Origin: Sphingopyxis sp.
GTDB taxonomy: Bacteria > Pseudomonadota > Alphaproteobacteria > Sphingomonadales > Sphingomonadaceae
Assembly (NCBI GenBank): GCA_030148985.1
Contig: JASBSJ010000085.1
Location: forward strand, 1-64,000
Length of the DNA: 64,000 bases
Direction of reading: 5' to 3'
A program made the position numbers and the translations under genes. Positions within the stretch are counted from its first letter, which is position 1; every line of letters begins with the position of its first letter. Positions 36,229 to 44,946 of this stretch are shown here, piece after piece. The notes beneath the pieces were generated by a model. That model was not told the DNA's origin and did no database searches. It worked only from the letters and a program-made list of their open reading frames with translations.

Positions 36229-37328
36229 CCGACGCCAAACCCCTCCCCGCGCTGACGCCGATCGGCGACAATCCGACTCCGATCTGGGGCATGACCAATG
36301 CCGGGCGCCTGCGCCGGCTGGCGCGCGCCGAGGGACTGCCCGACACACCGGGTGCATCGGGCGCACGGCTTTACGTCAATCTCGCCTATGTCTTCGATCC
36401 GGTGTGGCTGCGCCATGTCGTGGCGCTTCCCGGCACGGCGGTGATGGACGGCGATGCGCTGGTGATGGCGCACCTCGTCGGCGGAATGACGCCGGACGAC
36501 ATTGCGGCCAACCGCGGCGCACTGTCGATCATCGATTATCGCGACAATCCGCAAATCTATAACCGCCAGCTGCGCAAGCTCGACTGCCCGTTCATCCAGC
36601 CGCTGACCCCCGAAACGCGGCGCGCGATCGAACGCAAAAGCTATTTCGGCGCCTATAAGGGCGTCACCGACGCGCTCACCAAATATCTCTGGCCCGAACT
36701 CGCGCTGTGGCTGACGCGCGGCGCGGCGAGCATCGGCATGACGCCGAACATGGTGACGGCGATCGGCGCGGCGCTGTGCATCTATGCGACCTATCTCTTT
36801 GCGCAGGGACAATATTGGGAAGGGATGCTCGCGGGCTTCATCTTCATGGTGCTCGACACCGTCGATGGAAAGCTCGCGCGCTGCACGATCACTTCGTCGA
36901 AATGGGGCAATGTTGCCGACCATGGCGTCGACCTAGTCCACCCGCCCTTCTGGTGGTATTTCTGGGGCGTCGGGCTCGGCGCCTGGGGCCTTGCGCTGCC
37001 CGATCAGACCTTCCTGCTGGTGATGATTGCGGTGGTCGCGGGCTACGTGCTCCAGCGCGTGATCGAGGGGTTGTTCATCAAGGATTTCGGCATGGACGTC
37101 CATGTCTGGCGCCGGTTCGACAGCCAGTTCCGCCTGATCACCGCGCGGCGCAACCCCAATTTCGCGATCCTGTTCTTCGCCACCCTCGCCGGACGCCCCG
37201 ACATCGGGCTGATCGCGGTGGCATGGTGGACAATCATCTCGCTGCTCGTCCATGCCGTGCAGCTGGTGGAGGCCTATGCAGCGCGGCGCGCGGGGAAACC
37301 GATCGTCAGCTGGATGGAGGACGCATGA
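36225..37328 (+). CDS. CDP-alcohol phosphatidyltransferase with N-terminal extension
   Basis: The 367-aa product contains the full CDP-alcohol phosphotransferase signature, D-x2-DG-x2-AR-x8-G-x3-D-x3-D, at Asp211, Asp214, Gly215, Ala218-Arg219, Gly228, Asp232 and Asp236, followed by four to five membrane segments. About 140 residues precede it (LYVNLAYVFDPVWLRHVVAL, DGDALVMAHLVGG), which look like a degenerate nucleotidyltransferase-type domain. Such enzymes swap CMP from a CDP-alcohol for another alcohol. This long form recalls the two-domain inositol-phosphate enzymes of thermophiles, but substrate is not assigned. It overlaps its neighbours by 4 nt. Confidence 0.85.
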   Translation: MTDAKPLPALTPIGDNPTPIWGMTNAGRLRRLARAEGLPDTPGASGARLYVNLAYVFDPVWLRHVVALPGTAVMDGDALVMAHLVGGMTPDDIAANRGALSIIDYRDNPQIYNRQLRKLDCPFIQPLTPETRRAIERKSYFGAYKGVTDALTKYLWPELALWLTRGAASIGMTPNMVTAIGAALCIYATYLFAQGQYWEGMLAGFIFMVLDTVDGKLARCTITSSKWGNVADHGVDLVHPPFWWYFWGVGLGAWGLALPDQTFLLVMIAVVAGYVLQRVIEGLFIKDFGMDVHVWRRFDSQFRLITARRNPNFAILFFATLAGRPDIGLIAVAWWTIISLLVHAVQLVEAYAARRAGKPIVSWMEDA

Positions 37329-37753
37329 ACGACACCATCGCCAAATTCGGGCATCCGGCGACGCTGATTGCCGACTATGACCATTGGGTCGTGCTGCTGC
37401 GCCCCGCGCAGCCGGTGCTCGGCGCACTCGTGCTCGCGGCGAAATCGGACGCGACGGCGTTCGGCGACCTTCCCGCCGAAGCGCACGCCGAGCTCAAGAC
37501 CGTCACCGCCGCCATCGAGGCGGCGCTGACGCAGGCCGTCGGCTATGCCAAGATCAACTACCTCATGCTGATGATGGTCGACCCGCACGTCCATTTCCAC
37601 GTCCTGCCGCGTTATGACGGCGAACGCAGCGGCGTGGGATTGTCGGTCGCCGATGCGGGCTGGCCGGGACAGCCCGATCTGGCGCAAGCAGTAAAGCTCG
37701 ATGAAAGCCAGATCGCCGCGCTCACCGGCTGGCTCAAACCCTATTTCGCGTAG
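37325..37753 (+). CDS. HIT-family protein
   Basis: The 142-aa product has the histidine-triad motif DPHVHFHVLPR, preceded by KINYLMLMMVD, as in HIT nucleotide hydrolases and transferases. In this operon it may remove or transfer nucleotide from the CDP- or NDP-linked intermediates, or simply be a housekeeping nucleotide hydrolase. It begins at an ATG overlapping the previous stop and its last 13 nt overlap the convergent nucleotidyltransferase gene on the other strand. Confidence 0.85.
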   Translation: MNDTIAKFGHPATLIADYDHWVVLLRPAQPVLGALVLAAKSDATAFGDLPAEAHAELKTVTAAIEAALTQAVGYAKINYLMLMMVDPHVHFHVLPRYDGERSGVGLSVADAGWPGQPDLAQAVKLDESQIAALTGWLKPYFA

Positions 37754-38505
37754 CGGCCTTCGGCGGCCCATTTGGCGGTGAGCGCCTCGGCAGCGTCAAC
37801 ATCCTGCGGGAAGTCGACTTCCTGCCATTCGAGCCCTTCGATCGACACCGTGCCGACGCGGTTGCCCTTGGCGATGATGTCGATCGCGCGCAGATACCAG
37901 CGTTCGACCCCGTCGGGGGTGCGCATCATCTGATCGACCTGGTTGCGAAAGATCGACGGGCCGTCGCCTGTAAAGGCGAGCATCCCGATCGACTCGGCAT
38001 TGGTGTCGGGGGGCAGCAGCCGCTTGCCGATCTGGTGCAGCCGCCCTTCGGCGTCGCGGTTCACCTTCATATCGTCGTCGTCATAGTCGGCTTTGACATC
38101 GACGGTGACGGTGATCGGCTCGTTTGCGCCCTCGATCAGCTTTGCTACGATCTCGTCCGAAACGATCGTATCGCCATTCAAAATGATGAAATCGCGGTCC
38201 ATCTCCTCACGCGCGATCCAGCAGGTGCCCAGATTGTCGGCGACCTGAAAGAAGGGATTGAACAAGGTGCGGATCCGCGCGCCGGTGTCGCGATAAAGCT
38301 GGAGCGCATGATCCTCGACGCGCTCGGTGCGGAAACCCGTGACGACAACGATATCCTTGATCCCGTTCGCAACCAGCGCCGCGACCTGCCAGCTGATAAG
38401 GCTGCGACCGCCCAGTTCGATCAGGCATTTGGGGATGTCGCGCGTCAGCGGCAACAGGCGCGAGCCCTGTCCGGCCGACAGGATGATGGCTTTGGTGATG
38501 GTCAT
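37741..38505 (-). CDS. Sugar/choline-phosphate nucleotidyltransferase-like protein
   Basis: The 254-aa product has the nucleotidyltransferase signature AIILSAGQGSRLLPLTRDIPKCLIELGG, with the Mg site DFIILNGDTIV. It is closest in character to LicC-type phosphocholine or inositol/sugar-1-phosphate transferases that make CDP- or NDP-activated head groups. It may provide the activated alcohol used by the CDP-alcohol transferase across the convergent junction. Its start overlaps the second nucleotidyltransferase stop (ATGA). Confidence 0.87.
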   Translation of the reverse strand: MTITKAIILSAGQGSRLLPLTRDIPKCLIELGGRSLISWQVAALVANGIKDIVVVTGFRTERVEDHALQLYRDTGARIRTLFNPFFQVADNLGTCWIAREEMDRDFIILNGDTIVSDEIVAKLIEGANEPITVTVDVKADYDDDDMKVNRDAEGRLHQIGKRLLPPDTNAESIGMLAFTGDGPSIFRNQVDQMMRTPDGVERWYLRAIDIIAKGNRVGTVSIEGLEWQEVDFPQDVDAAEALTAKWAAEGRYAK

Positions 38506-39296
38506 GGCCGCCGCCCTATAGCCGCTTCGCCCCGCGCGGCAAATATCGCTTCGATCAGGACGATGTCGGCGGGCTTATCGGCGTCGATGCATGCTTCGGG
38601 TTCGGACATCGGCACGACCTTCGCCGCCAGACCAAAGCGCCGCCCCGCCCGCGCGATGCCCTGCTGGATGGTGAAGAGGCGCAATAGCGCCCCGATGAGC
38701 AGCCACGGCCCGAACGCCGCGACGATCTTCAGCCCCTTCTTGCGGTCGCGCTCGATCCGCCCCCAGAAATCGAGCAGCGGCAGCACCCGCCGTCCGCGCA
38801 GGCGAAACAGGTTCGCCCCCGACCACCAGCCGCCGCGGAATTTCAGCCAGGTCCGCCGCGATTCGGGATAACGTGTAAGCAGCACGTCGCGCTCGACCAT
38901 CGCCACCGCGACGTCGCTGTCCGCCGCGCCGCGCAAAAATTCGGCGATCATCGCCGGGGTCAGCAGTACATTGTCGGCGGTGGTGACGAGCAGCGGATCG
39001 TCGCCCGGCGGTAGCGCGGCGGCGAGCGAGCTGCTGATCCCCTGTCCCGAGTCCGCAAAGTGCAGGTCGACGATCCCCGTCAGTGCCGGCTCGGCGGCCA
39101 GCGCCGCGCTGTCCTGCGCCAAAATGGTGATCGCCCCGACCTCGGGCGCGGCGCGCAGCGCGGTCACGACATGGACGAGCATCGCCTGCCCCGCGACGGG
39201 GAGCAGCGCCTTGGTCGATACCCCCGTGCCAGCAAGCAGCGGGTCGGGACCGGGGCGGCTGCCCGCAAGCACGATCGCCGCGATCGGCGCCGTCAT
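38502..39296 (-). CDS. MobA-like nucleotidyltransferase
   Basis: The 264-aa product starts IAAIVLAGSRPGPDPLLAGTG-like, a degenerate nucleotide-binding loop, followed by TKALLPVAGQAMLVHVV, and has a metal-site LLVTTADNVLLT. This is the NTP_transf_3 (MobA/IspD-like) type. The later part is unusually hydrophobic (FGPWLLIGALLRLFTIQQ), suggesting membrane association. The gene is coupled at both ends by 4-nt overlaps with the hydrolase and the first nucleotidyltransferase. Confidence 0.83.
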   Translation of the reverse strand: MTAPIAAIVLAGSRPGPDPLLAGTGVSTKALLPVAGQAMLVHVVTALRAAPEVGAITILAQDSAALAAEPALTGIVDLHFADSGQGISSSLAAALPPGDDPLLVTTADNVLLTPAMIAEFLRGAADSDVAVAMVERDVLLTRYPESRRTWLKFRGGWWSGANLFRLRGRRVLPLLDFWGRIERDRKKGLKIVAAFGPWLLIGALLRLFTIQQGIARAGRRFGLAAKVVPMSEPEACIDADKPADIVLIEAIFAARGEAAIGRRP

Positions 39297-40246
39297 CGCG
39301 CCGCGTCCGCCGGCGCGATGCGCCGCGCCGTCACCCCGCGCAGGAAATCGCTCGCTTCATCGAGCACCGGCCCGCGGCTGCGAAACGGCGCGGCGAGCGC
39401 CATGACGATGCCGGTGTGGCCGACGCCGGGATAGATGCGCAGCGTCGCCGACCCGCCCGCGCGCTCGACCGCGGCGGCCAGATTCTGGCTGTTGCGCGGG
39501 CGCACCACTTCATCCTCATCGCCGCTCGCAAGCCACAGCGGCGGCGCGTCGCCGCGCGCGAAATGGATCGGCTGCGTCCGCTCGATCGGCCGAACCTTGC
39601 CCATCGCCTTTTCGGCGCGGCCACCCTTTTCGAGCGGCAGGAAATCATATGGCCCGGCAAGACCCGCGACGCCGCGGACGATCGACGGGTCGCTCTTCGC
39701 GGCGCGCAGCCATTGCGGGTCGAGCGCGAGCATCGCGGCATTATAGGCGCCCGCCGAATGCCCCATCAGCGCGATGCGGTCGGGATCGCCGCCAAGCGTT
39801 CCGACATGTTCGTGCGTCCACGCGACCGCCGCGGCGCTGTCCTCCAGATAATCGGGCCAATGCGCCTTCGGCACCAGCCGGTAATCGGGGATCACGACGA
39901 CAAAGCCCTGCCGCGCGAGCGCACGTCCCGCGAAACCATAATGGCCGCGCTCGCCGCTGTTCCAGCCGCCGCCATAGAAAAAGACCACGACCGGCAGCCG
40001 GTCGCCTTCGCGCAGGCTGTCGGGCACCCAGATGTCGAGCGACTGGCGCGGCCCGCGGCCATAGGGCTGGTCGGCAATAAGCAATCGGGCGCCGTCGCCT
40101 TGGCCCAGCAGCCGGTCGGCCATGTTGAGCGACTTCGCACCGCCCGCGGCGATCATCTTGGCCCCGCCGCCGAACAGCAGCACGAGCAGCAACACCACGA
40201 AGAGGATCTTGATCAATCGCCGTCCCTTGAAAAGCCGCGTCGCCAT
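39293..40246 (-). CDS. Membrane-anchored alpha/beta hydrolase (lipase/esterase)
   Basis: The 317-aa product has a signal anchor near residues 12-27 (IKILFVVLLLVLLFGGG) and then an esterase/lipase core: VVFFYGGGWNSGERGHY (oxyanion motif, HGGG-type), nucleophile MGHSAGAYNAAM, Asp in SGDEDEVV and His near VGHTGIVM. It could hydrolyse acyl esters in the periplasm. It is the first gene of the leftward set of three, 94 nt from the divergent diacylglycerol-kinase-like gene. Role in the cluster is inferred. Confidence 0.87.
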   Translation of the reverse strand: MATRLFKGRRLIKILFVVLLLVLLFGGGAKMIAAGGAKSLNMADRLLGQGDGARLLIADQPYGRGPRQSLDIWVPDSLREGDRLPVVVFFYGGGWNSGERGHYGFAGRALARQGFVVVIPDYRLVPKAHWPDYLEDSAAAVAWTHEHVGTLGGDPDRIALMGHSAGAYNAAMLALDPQWLRAAKSDPSIVRGVAGLAGPYDFLPLEKGGRAEKAMGKVRPIERTQPIHFARGDAPPLWLASGDEDEVVRPRNSQNLAAAVERAGGSATLRIYPGVGHTGIVMALAAPFRSRGPVLDEASDFLRGVTARRIAPADAAR

Positions 40247-40340
40247 CCCGCCGCGCCCTACAGGGCCGCGAAGCGCGTAACAAGCGCCGACCAATGGCGC
40301 GGCGCGCGACCTTTTTTCCGCTCGCGCGTAGAAGAAGGCA

Positions 40341-41171
40341 ATGACCAGCCCCTTTTCCCGCCCCGCCCTTGTCTGCAACAGCCAGAGCGGCAGCCACGAC
40401 GAGGCTATCCTCGAAGCGATCGAGGCGGTCTGCCGCGAACAGGGCGCCCCGCTCGCCGCGACCTTTGCGCTGCCCGATGATGCGATCCCCGACGCCGACG
40501 CGCTTTCCCGGCGCGAGATCGACCTCTTGATCGTCTGGACCGGCGACGGCACGATCAACGCGGCGGCGCGCGGTGCGGCGGGGTGGGACGGCGCGATCCT
40601 GCCGCTGCCCGGCGGCACGCTCAACCTCCTGTCGAAGTCGCTCCATGGCGACCGCGACGCACCCGACATATTGGCCGATGCGCTGCGAGGAACCGGGCGA
40701 CGTGCCGCGATTCCGACAATCCGGTCGAAGGACGGCGAAGCCTTCATCACCATCGTCGCCGGCCCCGCGACCCGCTGGGCCGAGGTGCGCGAAACGATGC
40801 GGCAGGACGGGTTGATCGAGGCGAGCCGCGCGGCGCCCGAGGCGCTCGACGCGATGATGAACGCGCCGGGCGTGCGGATCGCCGGGCAGGATCGGGACTG
40901 GCCCGCGATCATCCTGACCCCCACCCCGCACGGCATCCGCGCCGACGGCATCGTGGCCGAGGGTTCGGGCGATGTGCTGCGCCACGGCCTCGCCTGGCTC
41001 GGCGGCGATTTTCGCGACGGGCCGACCGAGGCGCTCGAGACCGGAGAATTGATCATCCTCGAAGGCGAAGCGCCGATCAGCCTCGAATATGATGGCGAGC
41101 TTAAGGAAACGGAATCGCCCGCGCGCTTTGCGCTTGGCACGAGCGCGGTCGATTTCGTCGCGACGGCATGA
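40341..41171 (+). CDS. Diacylglycerol-kinase-family protein
   Basis: The 276-aa product carries the kinase signature WTGDGTINAAARG (residues 66-78) and LPLPGGTLNLLSK (88-99), the DAGK catalytic ATP-binding motifs. It lacks a membrane segment. Family members phosphorylate diacylglycerol or related lipids such as sphingosine or ceramide. Because sphingomonads use sphingolipids, a lipid substrate is plausible but not shown. The next gene overlaps by 4 nt. Confidence 0.85.
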   Translation: MTSPFSRPALVCNSQSGSHDEAILEAIEAVCREQGAPLAATFALPDDAIPDADALSRREIDLLIVWTGDGTINAAARGAAGWDGAILPLPGGTLNLLSKSLHGDRDAPDILADALRGTGRRAAIPTIRSKDGEAFITIVAGPATRWAEVRETMRQDGLIEASRAAPEALDAMMNAPGVRIAGQDRDWPAIILTPTPHGIRADGIVAEGSGDVLRHGLAWLGGDFRDGPTEALETGELIILEGEAPISLEYDGELKETESPARFALGTSAVDFVATA

Positions 41172-42016
41172 CGCGGCTCTTTCATATCAGCGACCTGCAT
41201 TTCGGGCTCGAAGACCCGGCGGCGCTCGACTGGTTTACCGATTGCGTGCGCGCCGAGCGGCCCGACGCGGTGCTCATCACCGGCGACCTCACGATGCGCG
41301 CGCGCGCGCGTGAATTCGCCGCCGCCTGCGACTGGATCGAAACGCTCGACGTTCCCGTAACGGTCGAGGTTGGCAACCACGACCTCCCCTATTTCAACCC
41401 GATCGCGCGCTTCTTCTATCCCTATCGCCGCATCCGCCGCATCGCACGGCTCGTGGAGCGCGAAATCGACCTGCCAGGCCTCGCGATCGTGCCGCTCAAG
41501 ACCACCGCGCGCGCGCAGTGGCGGCTCGACTGGTCGAAAGGATGGGTGACCGACAGGGCGCTGAACCGCACGCTCGCCGCGATCGACGCGCTGCCGCACG
41601 GCACCATGGTGCTCGTTACCGCGCATCATCCGCTGGTCGAGGCGGGCACGAAAGGCCGCGCGCTGACCCGCGGCGGCGAACGCGCGCTCGCCGCGCTAGC
41701 GAAGCGCGGCGTCGCGGCGGTGCTGACCGGCCACGTCCACGATGCTTTCGATCTGGTGAAACAGACCGCGGGCGGGCCGATCCGCATGATCGGCGCCGGA
41801 ACCCTGTCGCAGCGCATCCGCTCGACCCCGCCCAGCTTCAACGACCTGCTGATCGAGGACCGCACATTGTCGGTGCGCGTGCGCAACCTCGCCGACGTGC
41901 CGACCCCCGACATGCAGATCGCCGACATCCCCCCCGACGCGCTCCCGCCGCGCGATCCCGACGAACCCGTCGCGCCCGTCCGCGCCATCCCGCCGGTCGA
42001 TCCGCCGGTGCATTGA
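41168..42016 (+). CDS. Calcineurin-like metallophosphoesterase
   Basis: The 282-aa product has all five metallophosphoesterase blocks: ISDLHFG (Asp9, His11), ITGDLTMRA, EVGNHDLPYF, VTAHHPL and TGHVHDAF. Substrates include phosphodiesters such as cyclic nucleotides and UDP-diacylglucosamine. It is coupled to the diacylglycerol-kinase-like gene (ATGA overlap). The C-terminal 40 residues are proline-rich (IADIPPDALPPRDPDEP). Confidence 0.92.
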   Translation: MTRLFHISDLHFGLEDPAALDWFTDCVRAERPDAVLITGDLTMRARAREFAAACDWIETLDVPVTVEVGNHDLPYFNPIARFFYPYRRIRRIARLVEREIDLPGLAIVPLKTTARAQWRLDWSKGWVTDRALNRTLAAIDALPHGTMVLVTAHHPLVEAGTKGRALTRGGERALAALAKRGVAAVLTGHVHDAFDLVKQTAGGPIRMIGAGTLSQRIRSTPPSFNDLLIEDRTLSVRVRNLADVPTPDMQIADIPPDALPPRDPDEPVAPVRAIPPVDPPVH

Positions 42017-42065
42017 CGCGGCCGTCCACCCCGTTAGGTTGCAACAAAAAACGGGATGAGGGACG

Positions 42066-43156
42066 ATGCTGACCAAGGGCGACGATTTTCCGCTGCACCA
42101 GAGCGCCGAGCCGATCGCGTTCGCGGGCACCGACCGCAATTTTTACGACCGCTATTTCTTCAACGGCTATGCGCCCGACGGGTCGGTGTTTTTCGCCGCG
42201 GCGATGGGCTTTTATCCGCAGCTCGGCATTGTCGATGCCAGCTTTTGCGTCGTCATCGACGGGGTGCAGCATAATCTTCGCGCCAGCCGGCGGTCGGGCG
42301 GCGAAAGGCTGGAGCTGTCGGTCGGGCCGATTGCGATCACGATCGACGTGCCGCTCGAAACCGTCACACTGGACATTGCGGCGAACGATGGCCCCCTCGC
42401 GGGCAAGCTGTGCTTCGCGGGTCGCCATTTCCCGATCGAGGAACCGCGCTTCACGCGCCGCAACGGCACGCGCCTGTCATGGACTATACGCGCATGACGC
42501 AGAACGGCCGCTGGTCGGGCTGGCTGTCGGTCGGCGGCCAGCGCGTCGACGTCGCCGATGGCTGGACGGGCACGCGCGACCGCAGCTGGGGCATCCGCCC
42601 GGTCGGGGCGAGCGAACCGCAACCACCGCCCGGGGGCAATTTCGCGCAATTCTTCTGGCTGTGGACGCCGTGCAATTTTGCCGACCGTTCGCTCTTCTTC
42701 CACAGCAACGACGATGCCGCGGGCGCGCCGTGGAACCGCCGCGCGGTGATCGTCACCGACAAGGGCACCGAAAATCATTTCGACGACGCGGGCTTTGCCG
42801 TCACCTGGCAGCCGGGAACACGCCGCATCGCCAGCCTGTCCGCCGACCTCGGCGGCGAGCGACGGCTGGCGCTGACCCCCAACGGCCCCGTCTTTGCGAT
42901 GAGTGGGCTCGGCTATACCCACCCTATTTGGGGCCACGGGCTCGACCATGGGCCGGACCTGGCGGTGGCGCACGATGCGCTGGGCGCCGAGGAGCGCGGC
43001 TGGGCCAACCCGCTCGCAATGCATATTCAGGCGCTCGTCACCGCAGACCTTTCCGACGGCGGCACCGTCCATCGCGGCACCGGCGTGCTCGAACAATTGT
43101 TCGTCGGGCCGCACGCGCCGACCGGCCTTGCGGGGCTGATGGATCCCGTATCTTGA
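42066..43156 (+). pseudogene. Frameshifted hypothetical gene (single missing base near 42475)
   Basis: Two overlapping frames together give one continuous protein of about 363 aa. Frame one (42066 on) reads through FPIEEPRFTRRNGTRL and then turns to WTIRA-stop at 42497; frame three, entered near 42475, continues VMDYTRMTQNGRWSGWLSV to the stop at 43156. Adding one G in CGCCTGTCATGG restores RLVMDYTRM. Both halves are otherwise clean, so the break is recent, or a sequencing or assembly error, or rarely a programmed shift. The intact protein looks like a lipocalin-like or AttH-type hydrolase relative, but I do not assign a function. Confidence 0.8.
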
Positions 43157-44193
43157 GCTTTCCGACATCGCCCGATGCGATGACGCCCGACTGGCTCGGC
43201 GCGGTGATGGGGCATCCCGGCAAGCTCAGGGACTTCACCGCGACAAAGGTCGGCACCGGGCAGATGTGCGACAGCTTCCGCCTGACGCTCGATTGGGCGG
43301 AAGCGGTCGATGGCCCGGCGAGCGTGATCGCCAAATGCCCGAGCCATGACGAAGCCAGCCGCCATATCGCGCGGCTGACCGGCACCTATGTCAAGGAAGT
43401 GAGCTGGTATCGCGAACTGGCCGCGGGGAGCGGGGTCGCCGCACCGCAGTGCCACCATGCCGAAATCGCCGACGACGAGGTCGAGTTCATCCTGATCCTC
43501 GCCGACCTTGCCCCTGCGCGGCAGGGCGACCAACTCGCGGGTATCGACGCCGCCGGGCTCGTCCCCTGTATCGACGTAGCGGCGGCGCTGCACGCACTGC
43601 TCTGGAACGACCCGCGGCTGGGCACGCTGCCCTGGCTCGCGCGCGACAATGGCGATGTGGTGCGCGCGCTGTTCCCGCAGCTTTATACAGGGTTTCGCGA
43701 ACGCTATGCGGCGCGGCTCGCGCCCGAGGTGCTGGATCTCGGCGCCGGGATCACCCAGCGGCTCGACCGCTATCTCGCGCGCGAACCCGCGGCGCGCACG
43801 ATCGTCCACGGCGACCTGCGTATCGACAATATCCTGTTCGCCCCCGGCGGCGCACCTTGCTGGCTCGTCGACTGGCAGACCCTTGGCCGCGGCAGCGGCG
43901 CGACCGACCTTGCCTATCTGGTCGGCACCAGCATCGCCGACCCCGCCGCGCGCGCCGCCGCCGACCGGCCGGCGTTCGACCAGTGGATCGCCGCACTACG
44001 CAAGCGAGGCATAGCGCCCGATCCCGACGCGCTGTGGACCGATTATCGCGTCGGCGCGCTCAGCGGCTATTTCATGGCGGTCTTCGCCTCGATGAGCGTC
44101 GAGCGCACGCCGCGCGGCGACGAAATGTTCGCGCTGATGGCCGAGCGCCCGGCGCGGCAGGCGCTCGCACTGGGCAGTCTCGACCTGCTTTAG
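43153..44193 (+). CDS. Aminoglycoside-phosphotransferase-family kinase-like protein
   Basis: The 346-aa product has the APH/choline-kinase catalytic loop HGDLRIDNILF and metal-binding VDWQTLGRG. These phosphotransferase-like proteins phosphorylate small molecules or act as acyl-CoA-linked kinases; the neighbour (frameshifted gene) often travels with such kinases, and phosphorylation of a hydroxylated substrate is plausible. The start is a TTG at 43153 overlapping the previous stop (TTGA); an in-frame ATG lies nine codons on at 43180. No N-terminal signal. Confidence 0.85.
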   Translation: MSFPTSPDAMTPDWLGAVMGHPGKLRDFTATKVGTGQMCDSFRLTLDWAEAVDGPASVIAKCPSHDEASRHIARLTGTYVKEVSWYRELAAGSGVAAPQCHHAEIADDEVEFILILADLAPARQGDQLAGIDAAGLVPCIDVAAALHALLWNDPRLGTLPWLARDNGDVVRALFPQLYTGFRERYAARLAPEVLDLGAGITQRLDRYLAREPAARTIVHGDLRIDNILFAPGGAPCWLVDWQTLGRGSGATDLAYLVGTSIADPAARAAADRPAFDQWIAALRKRGIAPDPDALWTDYRVGALSGYFMAVFASMSVERTPRGDEMFALMAERPARQALALGSLDLL

Positions 44194-44217
44194 CGGCTAA
44201 TCGTTTTTCGATCGGAA

Positions 44218-44295
44218 CGTCATCCCGGCGAAGGCCGGGATCTCACCCTCTCGATTTACCGCACGGGCGAGATCCCGGCCTTCGCCGGGATGACG
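44218..44295. repeat. 78-bp paired REP element, copy 2
   Basis: Left arm 44218-44244 (CGTCATCCCGGCGAAGGCCG and on) and right arm 44269-44295 are perfect complements; the 24-nt spacer is nearly identical to that at 16171-16248. The two copies lie 28 kb apart in the same orientation and both follow the stop of a rightward gene. Confidence 0.9.
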
Positions 44296-44388
44296 AAAAT
44301 GGAATGGCAGTGCTTCAGCTCAACCCAACTCCAAAACTGTGCCCCTGGGAGGTAAAAGCCGAGGGTGCTTCGGCCGTCGAGGGCAGAT

Positions 44389-44415
44389 GATGGGCCCCTG
44401 CCTTCGCAGGCGCAC
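44389..44415. repeat. Single REP unit
   Basis: GATGGGCCCCTGCCTTCGCA and the following bases are one reversed unit of the family seen around GIY-YIG gene 2 and at 27857-27883, with the second arm slightly decayed (GCAGGCGCAC). No partner unit is present here. Confidence 0.8.
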
Positions 44416-44459
44416 GGCGGTAAAATCCGTTGCAAACCCCCACCATCACGCCTCGCCGC

Positions 44460-44828
44460 TCACCCCATGATAAAGGCGTTGAGCTTGTTGCCATCGGGAT
44501 CGCGGAAATAACCCGCGTAAAACCCCTCGCCGCGCGGTCCCGGCGGGCCCTCGCACGTCCCGCCGTTGGCGAGCGCGATGTCGTAAAGCCGATGGACCTG
44601 GTCCTTGTCCTTGGCCTGCAAAGCGACCATCACGCCGTTGCCCACACTCGCCGGATTGCCGTCGAACGGCTTGGTCAGGCCGATCCCCGCCGCGCCATCG
44701 GGCTTGCCCCAGGCGATGAAGGTTTCGAACTCCATCATCCGCGGCGTATCCAGCTCCGCCGCGATCGCGTCGTAAAATCCCGCCGCCCGCGCCAGATCAT
44801 TGGTTCCCAGCATCACATATCCGATCAT
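44460..44828 (-). CDS. Glyoxalase/VOC-fold protein
   Basis: The 122-aa product has the vicinal-oxygen-chelate fold: VMLGTNDLARAAGFYDAI at the start, FETFIAWGK, a GNGVMVALQA middle and the ending YAGYFRDPDGNKLNAFIMG. This is the small single-domain glyoxalase-like type often annotated as lactoylglutathione-lyase-like; real activity is not shown. The ATG at 44828 has GGGAG at suitable spacing; another ATG two codons upstream lies too close to it. Confidence 0.88.
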   Translation of the reverse strand: MIGYVMLGTNDLARAAGFYDAIAAELDTPRMMEFETFIAWGKPDGAAGIGLTKPFDGNPASVGNGVMVALQAKDKDQVHRLYDIALANGGTCEGPPGPRGEGFYAGYFRDPDGNKLNAFIMG

Positions 44829-44880
44829 CGCCATTCTCCCGATTCGATTGAGCGAACATATTAAGAACATATGCGCGCGC

Positions 44881-44921
44881 GCGCAAAGAAAAAGGGGGCG
44901 CTGCAAACGCAGCGCCCCCTT
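44881..44921 (-). terminator. Rho-independent terminator of the Do-type protease gene
   Basis: On the minus strand a perfect 13-bp stem (44892-44904 with 44909-44921, AAGGGGGCGCTGC) and a 4-nt loop is followed by TTTTTCTTTGCGC. It lies 25 nt past the protease stop, in the right direction to end its transcript. Confidence 0.92.
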
Positions 44922-44946
44922 GTCCCGTTTCGTGCGCGCGGCGCGA

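Noticed and set aside
39293-41629. 778-codon frame extending the alpha/beta hydrolase upstream
   Set aside because: The extra 461 codons run antisense to the diacylglycerol-kinase-like and phosphoesterase genes; the signal anchor starts at 40246.
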